DNA from: Microtetraspora sp. NBRC 13810
Lineage (GTDB): Bacteria; Actinomycetota; Actinomycetes; Streptosporangiales; Streptosporangiaceae
Length of the DNA: 64,000 nt
Direction: 5' to 3'
Assembly (NCBI RefSeq): GCF_030268685.1
Contig: NZ_BSRQ01000025.1
Coordinates: forward strand, 79,695 to 143,694
Under the pieces are notes generated by a model. It was not told the origin of the DNA. It saw only the letters and a program-made list of their open reading frames with translations, and ran no database searches. Shown here piece after piece: positions 11,429-20,043 of the stretch (within the stretch, counting starts at the first letter, position 1; every line of letters starts with the position of its first letter). The position numbers and the translations under genes were made by a program.

Positions 11429-13738
11429 ATGGTGTCGAGAGGGCAGAAGGATCTGCCCCCCGATCTGACCACCTTCGTCGGGCGGCGCAGGGAGATCGCC
11501 GACGTCCGCAGGACGCTCCAGCGTTCCCGTCTCGTGACGGTGACCGGGATCCCCGGGGTGGGCAAGACGCGAGTCGCGCTCAAGGCGGCGGAGAGCATGC
11601 GCCGGGCGTTCACCGACGGCGTCCTCTTCGTCGAGCTGTCCAGCCTGTCCGACCCCGACCGGCTGGCCCAGGTGCTCGCCCGCGCGCTTGAGCTCCCCGA
11701 CCAGGTGGCCGAGCCCGGCGGCGAGGGCCTGGCGGAATACCTCGCGGACAAGCAACTCCTGCTCGTGCTCGACACCTGCGAGCACCTGGTGGAGGCGTGC
11801 TCCCGGCTGGTGCGCACCCTCCTCGCCGCCGCGCCCGGCCTGCGCGTGCTGGCCACCAGCCGGCAGCCCCTCGGCGCGCCGGGCGAGCACAGCCTCGTCA
11901 TCCGCCCGATGGCGGTGCCGGCCGCCGCCGAGACCGGCTCGGTCGCCGCGCTCGCCCAGTGCGAGTCGGTCGCCCTGCTCCTCGACCGGGTCACCGCCGT
12001 GGACCCGCACTTCGTGCTGGCGGAGGAGAACGCGCCCGCCGTCGCCGAGCTGTGCCGCCGCCTGGACGGCATCCCGCTCGCCCTCGAACTCGCCGCGGTG
12101 CGGGCCGGGACGCTGCCGGTCGAGCGCATCCTCCAGCTCATGGACGAGCTGTTCTGGCTCGGCGACGAGGTCGACGACACTCCCGACTCCCGGCATCGCA
12201 CCATGCAGGCCGCCATCGCGTGGAGCTACGAGCTGTGCACGGAGGAGGAGCGCCTGCTGTGGACCAGGCTGTCGATCTTCCCCGGCAGGTTCGACCTGGG
12301 CGCCGCCGAGGCCGTCTGCGCCGACGACGAGCTGCCCGCCGGACGGGTCTACCCGGCGATCGACGGCCTGGTCGGCAAGTCTATCCTGGTCTGCCTCAAG
12401 CAGCCGGGCCGGACGATCTACCGGATGCTCGACAGCATCAGGGAGTTCGGCGCGGCCAGGATGCCGGGCGTCGAGGCTCGCAGGGTGCTGCGCGCCCGGC
12501 ACCGGGACCACTACGCCGCGCTCGCCGAGGAGTCCGCGGTGGTGCCGCCCGGCGGCGACCAGGCCGAGCAGTGGACCCGGGTGCGCGGCGACTGGCCCAA
12601 CATCCGGGCCGCCCTGGAGTTCTGCGCCGCCGACCCCGCCGAGGCCGGCCGGGGCGCCCGGATGGTGCTCACGCTCACCTACCTGTGGATCGCCTGCGGC
12701 ATGGCCCGCGAGGGCCGGCACTACATGGAGTGGTTCGTCCGGGTCAGCAGGCCGGATCCGGACGCCCGCGCCGGGCTGCTGCTGTTGCTGGCCTACGTGC
12801 TGATCGGCCAGGGCGACCTGCGTGCCGCGGGTGAGGTGCTCGACGAGTGCGAGGAGCTCCTCCCGGCGCTGGACGATCCGCTGAGCCGTACCCACCTGGT
12901 GAAGCTCAGGGGGACGCTCGCCTGCGGCGCGGGCGACCTGGCCGGCGCGGAGAGGTACCTCAGCGAGGCCATCGAGCTGCTCGGCGGCGACCGGGTCGAC
13001 ATCACGCTGCTGTCCGCCCGGGTCGAGCTCGGCATCACCCGGCTGTGGCTGGGCCGGGTCGACGAGGCCGCGCGGGTGCTGGAGGCGTGCAAGCGGGTGT
13101 GCGTGGCGAACGGCCAGTCGTGGGCGCGCTCGTGGGCGGACATGGGGCTCAGCCTGGTCCTGCGGGCCAGGGGGGACCTGCCGGGGGCGCTCGCCCTGGC
13201 CAGGGAGGCGCTCGGCCGCCAGCGCCGCCTGCACGACGTGATCGGCGTCTCGCTGTGCCTGGAGCTCGTCGCCTGGCTGGCGGTCGGCCAGGAGGACCCC
13301 ATGTGGGTGGCCCGGCTGCTCAACGCCTCGCACGGCCAGTGGCGGCAGGTGCGCCAGCCGCTGTACGGCTCGCCGAACTTCCTGGCCGAGCACGCCCGGT
13401 GCGAGGAACGGCTGCGCCGCCAGTTGTCCCGCGCCGACTACGAGGACGCCGCGGCCGAGGGCAGCGCGATGTCGATGGAGGAGGCGGTGGACTACGCGCT
13501 GGGCGCGCCCCGGCCCGGCCGTCCCGCCGCGCCCAGGGAGCGGTCCGCGCCGCTCACCCCGCGCGAGGAGGAGGTCGCCGACCTGGTCGCCGCGGGCCTC
13601 ACCAACAAGGAGATCGCCCAGCGTCTCGTGGTGGGCCGCAGGACCGTCGACACCCACGTCGAGCACATCCTCGCCAAGCTCGACTTCTCCGCCCGCAGCC
13701 AGATCGCCGCCTGGGCCATCCGCCACCGCTCCGCCTGA
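11429..13738 (+). CDS. LuxR-family transcriptional regulator with NB-ARC ATPase and TPR-like region
   Basis: Large ATP-dependent signalling regulator of the NB-ARC/LuxR type; target and signal unknown. From ATG 11429 it has 769 residues. LTTFVGRRREI leads into the ATPase with Walker A GIPGVGKT (about 40-47) and Walker B LLLVLDTCEHL (about 110-120), then sensor motifs LATSRQPL and GIPLALELAA. A helical repeat region (about 370-640) resembles TPRs. The C-terminus is a LuxR/GerE helix-turn-helix (about 708-768: LTPREEEVADLVAAGLTNKEIA, RTVDTHVEHILAKL). GGGTGA is 7 bases before ATG 11429; the frame is open further upstream but unsupported. It shares architecture with the next gene, so the pair probably arose by duplication. 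Confidence 0.88.
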   Translation: MVSRGQKDLPPDLTTFVGRRREIADVRRTLQRSRLVTVTGIPGVGKTRVALKAAESMRRAFTDGVLFVELSSLSDPDRLAQVLARALELPDQVAEPGGEGLAEYLADKQLLLVLDTCEHLVEACSRLVRTLLAAAPGLRVLATSRQPLGAPGEHSLVIRPMAVPAAAETGSVAALAQCESVALLLDRVTAVDPHFVLAEENAPAVAELCRRLDGIPLALELAAVRAGTLPVERILQLMDELFWLGDEVDDTPDSRHRTMQAAIAWSYELCTEEERLLWTRLSIFPGRFDLGAAEAVCADDELPAGRVYPAIDGLVGKSILVCLKQPGRTIYRMLDSIREFGAARMPGVEARRVLRARHRDHYAALAEESAVVPPGGDQAEQWTRVRGDWPNIRAALEFCAADPAEAGRGARMVLTLTYLWIACGMAREGRHYMEWFVRVSRPDPDARAGLLLLLAYVLIGQGDLRAAGEVLDECEELLPALDDPLSRTHLVKLRGTLACGAGDLAGAERYLSEAIELLGGDRVDITLLSARVELGITRLWLGRVDEAARVLEACKRVCVANGQSWARSWADMGLSLVLRARGDLPGALALAREALGRQRRLHDVIGVSLCLELVAWLAVGQEDPMWVARLLNASHGQWRQVRQPLYGSPNFLAEHARCEERLRRQLSRADYEDAAAEGSAMSMEEAVDYALGAPRPGRPAAPRERSAPLTPREEEVADLVAAGLTNKEIAQRLVVGRRTVDTHVEHILAKLDFSARSQIAAWAIRHRSA

Positions 13739-14026
13739 GGCCCCACCCCGCCCGGCTATCCGGAGTGCGGGGCGGAAAGGGGAGGACGGGGCCGAAGGCG
13801 ATAGGAAGGCCGGAATGGGGAAGGCAGGGGCGGAGGGCGGGACCGGGGCGGGAAAGGGAAGGCGGATCAGGAAGCGGAAGGACGGCACGGAAGGCGGAGG
13901 GCGAGGCGTTTTCGCCTGATTCACCACGTTCGGCGTGTTACCCTCCGCGACGTGTCCGTATGGCGTACGCTCGACCGCGCGCTCCCCGGTTCGCCCGCAC
14001 CGGGCTCGGCCGCACGGAGGTGGACC
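13739..14026 (+). other. Intergenic region with purine-rich tract and promoter-like hexamer
   Basis: About 13764-13910 is strongly G/A-biased on the + strand. It ends in a small hairpin (GGCGA..TCGCC near 13900-13916). TACCCT at 13939-13944 fits a -10 for the downstream regulator and lies seven bases before an in-frame GTG (13952), so a leaderless start there is possible. Confidence 0.4.
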
Positions 14027-15898
14027 ATGACGGACCGCAGATCAGGCAACCTCGCCGCCGAGATGACCAGTTTCGTGGGTCGTGCCGACGAGGTGACGCG
14101 CGGGGTGGGACTTCTGGGCGAAGGCCGGTTGCTCACGGTGACCGGCCCGGCCGGTTCGGGCAAGAGCCGCGTCGCCCTCCGCGTCGCCGAGGGCCTCAAG
14201 AGACGTTGCCCCGAGGGCCTGTGGCACGTCGAGCTCTCCGGCCTCCGCCCCGCCCCGCGCCCGCCCCGGGACGGCGCTCCCGGGGACGCCCCGGACGCCC
14301 TGGACGCCCTGGACGCCCCGGACGCCCTGGGCGGCGCGGGGGACGCGCGGGCCGGTGCCGGAGGAACCGGCGGGCCGAGGAGCACGACACCGGACGACGG
14401 CCCCCACGTCACATCCTTAGACGGTGGCCACCACGTCACATCCTTGGACGGCGGCCACCACGTCACATCCTTGGACGGCGGCCATGACGTCACAGCTTCG
14501 GGCGGCGGCCACCACGTCGCACCCTTGGACGGCGGCCATGACGTCACAGCTTCGGGCGGCGGCCACGGCAGCACACCGCCCTACGGCGGTCAGGGTTTCG
14601 CGGCGGTGGGTGGTGGTCAGGGTTTCGCAGCGCCGGACGGTGGTCAGGGTTGGGCAGCGGCGGATGGCGGTCAGGGTTTCGCGGCGGTGGGCGGTGGTGA
14701 GGGGTCCGCGGCGGCGGGTGGTGGTGAGGGTTTCGAGGCGGGCGGTGGCCGGAAGGGTGAGCGGGCCGGCGGGGTCGTGGGGGTGGACGAGGTCGCCCGG
14801 GTGGTGGCCGGGGCGCTCGGGCTGGGCGGGGAGGCGTGCTCCGCGGACGGGCTGGCGCGGGCGCTCAGCGGGCATCGCGCGCTGATCGTGCTGGACACCT
14901 GTGACCATCTCGTCAAGGAGGTCGCCGCGCTGGCCGCGGCGCTGCTGGAGGGCGCGCCCCGGCTGCGGCTGCTCGCCACCGGCAGGCGCCCGCTCGGCGT
15001 CGCCCGCGAAGAGGTGCTCCGCCTGGCCCCGCTGCCGCTCACGGACGCGGCCCGCCCCGACCCCGGCAGCCCGTCCATGGCGCTGTTCGCGGACCGGGCG
15101 GTCGCCGTCGATCCCGAGTTCCGGCTCACCCCGGCGTCGGCGTCGGAGGTGGCGCAGATCTGCCGCCATCTGGACGGCCTGCCGCTGGCGATCGAGTTCG
15201 CCGCCGAGCGGATGCGGTCGCTGTCCACCGGCGAACTGCTGCACCGGCTGCGCGAGAGCCGGCCGGGGGAGCGGTTCGACCTGCTCGCCGGGGCCGGCGA
15301 GGCCGTACTGCCCCGGCACCGCGACCTGCGTTCCGCGGTGGCGTGGAGCCACGAGCTGTGCGACGACGGGCAGCGGGCGATGTGGCGGGCGCTGTCCGGC
15401 GTACGCGGCGCCTTCGACCTGGAGACGGCCAGGGAGGTCTTCGCCGCCGGGGATCCCGGGGCGGGGACGCGTCCCGGGGTGCCGGACGCCCTGCTCGCCG
15501 ACCTCGTCGCCCGGTCCGTGGTGGTCGGGGAGCCGGCGCCCGGGGGATGCCGTTACCGGCTGCTGGAGCCGTACCGCTGGTTCGGGCTGGAACTGCGCGG
15601 GGACGCCGGAGACGAGGCCGACCGGTGGATGCCGGTGGAAAGCCCCTCCCCGGGCCGGGCGGCCGGCGGCGGCGCGCGGATCGGGCTGCCGGTGACCGAT
15701 GCGCTGAGCGCCCGGGAACTCCAGATCGCCGAACTGATCGCGGAAGGTCTGTCCAATCCGCAGATCGCCGCACATCTGCAGATCGCCAAGCGTACGGTGG
15801 ACGCACACGTACGCAACATCTTGGCGAAAGGCGGGCTCGCTTCCCGTACGCAGGTCGCCGCTTGGTTCGCCGAGCGCGATCAATGGGTTGACGTATAG
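14027..15898 (+). CDS. LuxR-family NB-ARC regulator with a repeat-filled insertion in the ATPase
   Basis: Paralogue of the preceding regulator. From ATG 14027 (GGAGG six bases upstream) it has 623 residues. It keeps MTSFVGRADEV, Walker A GPAGSGKS (about 40-47), Walker B LIVLDTCDHLV (about 286-296), GLPLAIEFAAERM and a C-terminal LuxR helix-turn-helix (about 559-620: LSARELQIAELIAEGLSNPQIA). Between Walker A and Walker B there is an insertion of about 175 residues (about 73-247) of Asp/Ala-rich sequence and a nine-residue tandem repeat. The TPR-like region of the neighbour is missing: the ATPase module runs almost directly into the DNA-binding domain. GTG 13952 is an alternative, possibly leaderless, start. 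Confidence 0.82.
   Translation: MTDRRSGNLAAEMTSFVGRADEVTRGVGLLGEGRLLTVTGPAGSGKSRVALRVAEGLKRRCPEGLWHVELSGLRPAPRPPRDGAPGDAPDALDALDAPDALGGAGDARAGAGGTGGPRSTTPDDGPHVTSLDGGHHVTSLDGGHHVTSLDGGHDVTASGGGHHVAPLDGGHDVTASGGGHGSTPPYGGQGFAAVGGGQGFAAPDGGQGWAAADGGQGFAAVGGGEGSAAAGGGEGFEAGGGRKGERAGGVVGVDEVARVVAGALGLGGEACSADGLARALSGHRALIVLDTCDHLVKEVAALAAALLEGAPRLRLLATGRRPLGVAREEVLRLAPLPLTDAARPDPGSPSMALFADRAVAVDPEFRLTPASASEVAQICRHLDGLPLAIEFAAERMRSLSTGELLHRLRESRPGERFDLLAGAGEAVLPRHRDLRSAVAWSHELCDDGQRAMWRALSGVRGAFDLETAREVFAAGDPGAGTRPGVPDALLADLVARSVVVGEPAPGGCRYRLLEPYRWFGLELRGDAGDEADRWMPVESPSPGRAAGGGARIGLPVTDALSARELQIAELIAEGLSNPQIAAHLQIAKRTVDAHVRNILAKGGLASRTQVAAWFAERDQWVDV
14405..14749 (+). repeat. 27-base minisatellite encoding nine-residue repeats
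   Basis: Twelve complete 27-base units and one partial unit lie in frame inside the second LuxR regulator. The first three units encode HVTSLDGGH, later units drift to DVTASGGGH, then GFAAVGGGQ and GSAAAGGGE types. Near-identity of the first units points to recent slippage or unequal crossing over. A shorter three-residue Asp-Ala-Leu/Pro repeat precedes it near 14283-14330. Confidence 0.9.
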
Positions 15899-15946
15899 GT
15901 ATTTTCCCGGATGCGGGATGGCCACAGGTGGCAGAACACTACTGGT

Positions 15947-16070
15947 GGCCAGTGGGTGACGAGATGTGCCGACGTGTTTCCGCAGCGCTCAGGCGCCGAC
16001 ATGGGAGGGGTCCCCCCGCCGCCTGAGGACACATGGTGGATCGCTCCATCTGGGGCGTGACCCACTGGCC
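15947..16070. repeat. Nested inverted-repeat element between luxR2 and priA
   Basis: Outer arms GGCCAGTGGGTGAC (15947-15960) and GTGACCCACTGGCC (16057-16070) match in 13 of 14 positions. Inside are CTCAGGCG (15988-15995) and CGCCTGAG (16020-16027), a perfect eight-base pair, enclosing GGGAGGGG/TCCCCCC. A minor TGGA/TCCA hairpin lies near 16036-16050. It could be a terminator, a structured leader or a small non-autonomous element; the sequence does not decide. Confidence 0.55.
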
Positions 16071-16122
16071 AGGACCCTCCCCGCACCGGGCGTCCGCGAA
16101 CCCGGCAGGCCGGCCGATCTGG

Positions 16123-16128
16123 TAGGAC
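16123..16128 (+). promoter_or_regulatory. Possible -10 element of priA
   Basis: TAGGAC lies exactly six bases before GTG 16135. It differs from TANNNT at the last base. The same bases could instead act as a weak Shine-Dalgarno (AGGACAGG). Confidence 0.35.
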
Positions 16129-16134
16129 AGGTCC

Positions 16135-19100
16135 GTGACCGAGCCGACCGCCCATCAGACGCCCCAGACAACACTCCTGGCACCCGGCGACGTCCACCGC
16201 CCCCACCCCGCCCCGGCCACCCACCCTGCCCCGGCCACCCGCCGGCACCCCACCCCCTCCGCGCGGCCTGCCACCGCCTCCGCGCGGCCTGCCACCGCCT
16301 CCTCGCGCCGCGGCAGGACCTCGGGCGGCTCCGCCGAGGACACGGCCGGGGGAGACCCGCCCCAGGGGCCTATGACCACGGACATCTCCGCCTGTGGTCC
16401 GACTGCTCCCGGTCCGGTTGCTTCCGGTCTGGTTGCTCCGGGTTCGGCTGCTTCCGGCTCGGCTGCTTCCAGTCCGGCTGTTTCCGGCTCGGCGTCCCAG
16501 AGCGGTGTGCCCGAGAGGGATGCGGCTGAAGGCGGTGACCCTGGGAGGGCTGTGGCCGAAGGCGGCGTGTCTAAGGGGCCGGTGGCTAGGGAAGGCGTGT
16601 CGAGGGGGGCCGCTGCCCGGAGCGGCGCGTCCGGTGGCTCCGCCGGGCCTGGGGGCACCCCCAGGGGGCCGGTGGCCAAGCGTGGGGAGGCCAGAGGCGC
16701 CGGGGAAGGAGGCGGAGTGTCCAGGGGCTCTTTGGGGCGTGGGAATGTGCCCGGGGGATCCGTGTCTGGGGGGTCCGTGTCCGGGGGATCCGTGCACGGT
16801 AAGTCCCTGTCCGGTGGGTCTGTGTCCGGTGGGTTCGTGGCCAAGGGCGGGGTGGGCGGCGGGCGGGGGAAGGAGATGCCGGAGGCGGCCGGGCGGCTGC
16901 CGGTGGCGCGGGTGGCGGTGGACAATCCGCTGCCGCATCTCGACCGGCTCTTCGACTACCTGGTACCGGCCGCGATGGACGAGACGGCCGTGCCGGGGTG
17001 CCGGGTGCGGGTGAGGTTCGCGGGCAAGTTGCTTGACGGGTTCCTGATCGAGCGGGCCGAGCACAGCGAGCACGCGGGCCGGCTGACCCCGCTGGAGCGC
17101 GTGGTGTCGCCCGAGCCGGTGCTCACCCCCGAGATCGCGGGTCTCGCCCGCGCGGTCGCCGACCACTACGCCGGCACCCTCGCCGACGTCCTCCGCCTCG
17201 CCGTACCCCCTCGCCACGCCCGCGCCGAAGCCACCACCCCACCGCCCACTCCCACCACCCCGCCGCCCACCGACGAGGCCGCAGAGGCCGCAGAAGCCCT
17301 GGAAGCCCCGGAAACGGCAAAGGCCCCGGAAGTCACGGAAGCGCCGAAAACCCCGGGAGCCCCGGGAGCCACGGAAGGCCCTGAAGGTTCGAAAGGTTCG
17401 GAAGGTCCGAGCGTCCCGCGGGCTCCAGAAGTCCCGGAAGCTTCGGAGGTTCCGCAACCTCCGGAGGCTCTTCAGGCCCCGGAGGCTCCCGAAGCGGCGC
17501 GGCCCGGTGTACCCGCTCCTGTGCCCGGCGCGGAAATTGTCTTGCTTCGGACGTCCGACGCGGCGGAGACGGCGGAAGCGGTGGAAGCGGCGTCCACGGT
17601 ATCCGGGACGGCGGCCGAGGCCGACAGCGCGGGCGTTCCAGCTTCCGGGGTGTCCGGCGGGACGGGGGGCACTTCGGAGGTCTCCGGGGAGACCGGGGGC
17701 ACCTCCATGGCATCGGGCGAGGCGAAGGGCACCTCCGTGGCAACCGGCGGGACGAAGGGCGGTTCCGGGGTCTCCGCCGGGACGGGGGGCACTTCCGAGG
17801 TTTCCGGCGAGACGAAGGGCACCTCCGTGGCATCCGGCGGGACGAAAGGCGGTTCCGGGGTCTCTGGCGGGAGCGGGAGTGTGTCCGGGGGGATCGGGGG
17901 CGTCGGTGCTGGGGGAGGTGCTTGGGGCGGGTATCCGATGGGGGAGTCGTTTCTGGGGGCGTTGGCTGAGGGGCGGGCGCCGCGAGCCGTGTGGGGGGCG
18001 TTGCCGGGGGCCGGGGAGGACGGGCCTGGGTGGGCGCGGGCGGTGGCGGAGGCGGTCGCGGCCACGCTGGACGGCGGGCGGGGGGCCGTCGTCGTGGTGC
18101 CGGACGGGAAGGACGTCGCGCTCGTGGACGCGGCGCTGCTGGCCGTACTCGGGGAGGGCAGGCACGTGGCGCTGACCGCCGACCTCGGGCCCGCCGAGCG
18201 GTACCGCCGGTGGCTGCGGGCGCTGCGCGGGCACGTCGGCGCCGTGGTGGGCACCCGGGCGGCGATGTTCGCGCCGGTGCGTGACCTGGGGCTGGCGGTG
18301 ATCTGGGACGACGGCGACGACCTGCACGCCGAACGGCTCGCGCCCTACCCGCATGCCCGCGAGGTGCTGTCGCTGCGCGCCTACCGGGCGGGCGCGGGCC
18401 TGCTGATCGGCGGGTACGCGCGGACGTCCGAGGCGGCGCGGCTGGTGCACGCGGGCTGGGCGCGCCCGCTGGCCGGGTCCCGCGAGGCGGTACGGGCGCG
18501 GGCGCCGAGGGTCCGCCCGGCGGGCGACGACGCCGAGCTCGCCAGGGACGCGGCGGCCCGCCAGGCGCGGCTGCCCAGCCTGGCGTGGCGGGCGCTGCGG
18601 CATGGCCTGGAGACGGGACCGGTCCTGGTCCAGGTGCCGCGCAGGGGCTACCTGCCGGTGCTGGCCTGCCAGAACTGCCGCGCCCCCGCCCGCTGCCTCC
18701 AGGCCCCGTCGGCCGCCCGGCCCAGGCAGGACGCGGCCCCAGGGCGCGCGGCCGGAGGGCGTGGTGCGGCGGCCGGGAGCGGTGTCCAGGGGGTGCTGGG
18801 CGTACAGGGGGTGCTGGGCGAGGTGGCCGGGCCGGGCGGCCAAGGGACGCTGGGCGCGGCGGCCGGGTCCGGCGCGCAGGGGCAGCCCGGCGCGTCCCAT
18901 GGGCCGGGCGCCTCCCACGGCCCGGGCGTGCATGGACCGGGCGTGCATGGGCCGAGCGCCTATGGACCGGGCGCACATGGACCGGGCGGTCAAGGACCGG
19001 GCGCGCATGGACCGGGCGGTCAAGGACCGGGCGCGCATGGACCGGGCGCTCACGGGCCGGGTGCTCACGGACAGGGCATGCACGGGCCGGGCGCGCATGG

Positions 19101-19962
19101 GGCGCAGGATGCGGGGCCAGGGCTGGGGCCGGGGCAGGGGATGCCGGTGGTGGGAGGAGAGCGGTGTGGGGGGCCGTTGGCGCTCAGGAGTGGGCACGCG
19201 GCGCCGTACTGCCGGTGGTGTGGCCGGATCGCCGGTGTGTGGCGGTGCCCGCGTTGCGGGTCGGCGCGGATGCGGGCGCAGGTGGTGGGGGCCAGGCGGA
19301 CCGCCGAGGAGCTGGGGAGGGCCTTCCCCTCCGTCCCCGTGCGCACGTCGGGGCGGGACGGCGTCATCGCCAGGGTCGGTCCTGGGCGCGCCCTCGTGGT
19401 GGCGACGCCGGGGGCCGAGCCGGTGGCCGAGGGCGGTTACGCGGCGGCCGTGCTGCTGGACGGCTGGGCGCTGCTGGGCCGTCCCGACCTGCGCGCGGGC
19501 GAGGAGGCGCTGCGCCGGTGGATGAACGCCGCCGCGCTGCTGCGCCCCGGCGCCGAGCTCGTCGTGCTCGCCGACTCCGCGGTGCCCGCCGTACAGGCCC
19601 TGCTGCGCTGGGATCCGGCGACCCATGCCGACCGGGAACTGTCCGAGCGGATAGAACTGGCTTTCCCGCCGGCTGTACGGCTGGCGACCCTGACGGGTAC
19701 GCCGGCGGCGGTCAGGGAGATGCTCGCGGAGGCCAAGTTGCCGCCGGGCGCGCAGGTACTCGGGCCGGTCCCGGTGGACGCGCCCCGGGGGGAGCCGGAA
19801 CAGGCCGGGGCGGAAAGTGCCAGGGAGCGGGCACTGGTCCGGGTCGCGCGGGCCGAGGGGGCGGCGCTCGCGGCGGCGCTCAAGGGGGCGAGCGGGGTGC
19901 GTTCGGCGCGCAAGGCGGCGGATGTCGTTCGGGTGTGTCTGGATCCCGGGGAAGGCATCTAA
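16135..19962 (+). CDS. priA: Primosomal protein N' (PriA), helicase-degenerate, with large low-complexity insertions
   Basis: Replication-restart protein. At 1275 residues it is nearly twice the usual actinobacterial size. Conserved parts: a 3' DNA-binding domain from about residue 248 (ARVAVDNPLPHLDRLFDYLVP), a remnant ATPase region (about 600-840) and a cysteine-rich zinc module (CQNCRAPARC; CRWCGRIAGVWRCPRCG), then a C-terminal domain. The ATPase lacks Walker A, and DEAH is replaced by DDGDD, as known for actinobacterial PriA, so no helicase activity is expected. Additions: a 247-residue N-terminal extension, an insertion at about 366-597 rich in Pro/Glu/Ala then Gly/Ser/Thr, and one at about 855-1009 splitting the zinc module. 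ATG 16876 (residue 248) is an alternative start, but AAGGAG abuts it directly. Confidence 0.88.
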   Translation: MTEPTAHQTPQTTLLAPGDVHRPHPAPATHPAPATRRHPTPSARPATASARPATASSRRGRTSGGSAEDTAGGDPPQGPMTTDISACGPTAPGPVASGLVAPGSAASGSAASSPAVSGSASQSGVPERDAAEGGDPGRAVAEGGVSKGPVAREGVSRGAAARSGASGGSAGPGGTPRGPVAKRGEARGAGEGGGVSRGSLGRGNVPGGSVSGGSVSGGSVHGKSLSGGSVSGGFVAKGGVGGGRGKEMPEAAGRLPVARVAVDNPLPHLDRLFDYLVPAAMDETAVPGCRVRVRFAGKLLDGFLIERAEHSEHAGRLTPLERVVSPEPVLTPEIAGLARAVADHYAGTLADVLRLAVPPRHARAEATTPPPTPTTPPPTDEAAEAAEALEAPETAKAPEVTEAPKTPGAPGATEGPEGSKGSEGPSVPRAPEVPEASEVPQPPEALQAPEAPEAARPGVPAPVPGAEIVLLRTSDAAETAEAVEAASTVSGTAAEADSAGVPASGVSGGTGGTSEVSGETGGTSMASGEAKGTSVATGGTKGGSGVSAGTGGTSEVSGETKGTSVASGGTKGGSGVSGGSGSVSGGIGGVGAGGGAWGGYPMGESFLGALAEGRAPRAVWGALPGAGEDGPGWARAVAEAVAATLDGGRGAVVVVPDGKDVALVDAALLAVLGEGRHVALTADLGPAERYRRWLRALRGHVGAVVGTRAAMFAPVRDLGLAVIWDDGDDLHAERLAPYPHAREVLSLRAYRAGAGLLIGGYARTSEAARLVHAGWARPLAGSREAVRARAPRVRPAGDDAELARDAAARQARLPSLAWRALRHGLETGPVLVQVPRRGYLPVLACQNCRAPARCLQAPSAARPRQDAAPGRAAGGRGAAAGSGVQGVLGVQGVLGEVAGPGGQGTLGAAAGSGAQGQPGASHGPGASHGPGVHGPGVHGPSAYGPGAHGPGGQGPGAHGPGGQGPGAHGPGAHGPGAHGQGMHGPGAHGAQDAGPGLGPGQGMPVVGGERCGGPLALRSGHAAPYCRWCGRIAGVWRCPRCGSARMRAQVVGARRTAEELGRAFPSVPVRTSGRDGVIARVGPGRALVVATPGAEPVAEGGYAAAVLLDGWALLGRPDLRAGEEALRRWMNAAALLRPGAELVVLADSAVPAVQALLRWDPATHADRELSERIELAFPPAVRLATLTGTPAAVREMLAEAKLPPGAQVLGPVPVDAPRGEPEQAGAESARERALVRVARAEGAALAAALKGASGVRSARKAADVVRVCLDPGEGI
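18901..19098 (+). repeat. 15-base tandem repeat encoding GPGAH-type pentapeptides in priA
   Basis: One six-residue unit and twelve five-residue units (GPGVH, GPGAH, GPGGQ variants) lie in the insertion between the first two and the remaining cysteine groups of the PriA zinc module. The units keep the frame and are Gly/Pro/His-rich, so the protein segment should be disordered. Confidence 0.9.
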
Positions 19963-20031
19963 TACGCCCCAGATTGGCGGTTTGGCCCCAATAGCCGTTT
20001 TCCCCGATTCGCCGCGCCCACAGTAAGCCGT

Positions 20032-20037
20032 TAGTTT
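20032..20037 (+). promoter_or_regulatory. -10 element of leaderless gene at 20044
   Basis: TAGTTT ends six bases before GTG 20044, and no Shine-Dalgarno sequence precedes the codon. This spacing puts the transcription start at or next to the start codon. No good -35 was seen. Confidence 0.55.
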
Positions 20038-20043
20038 CTCCCT

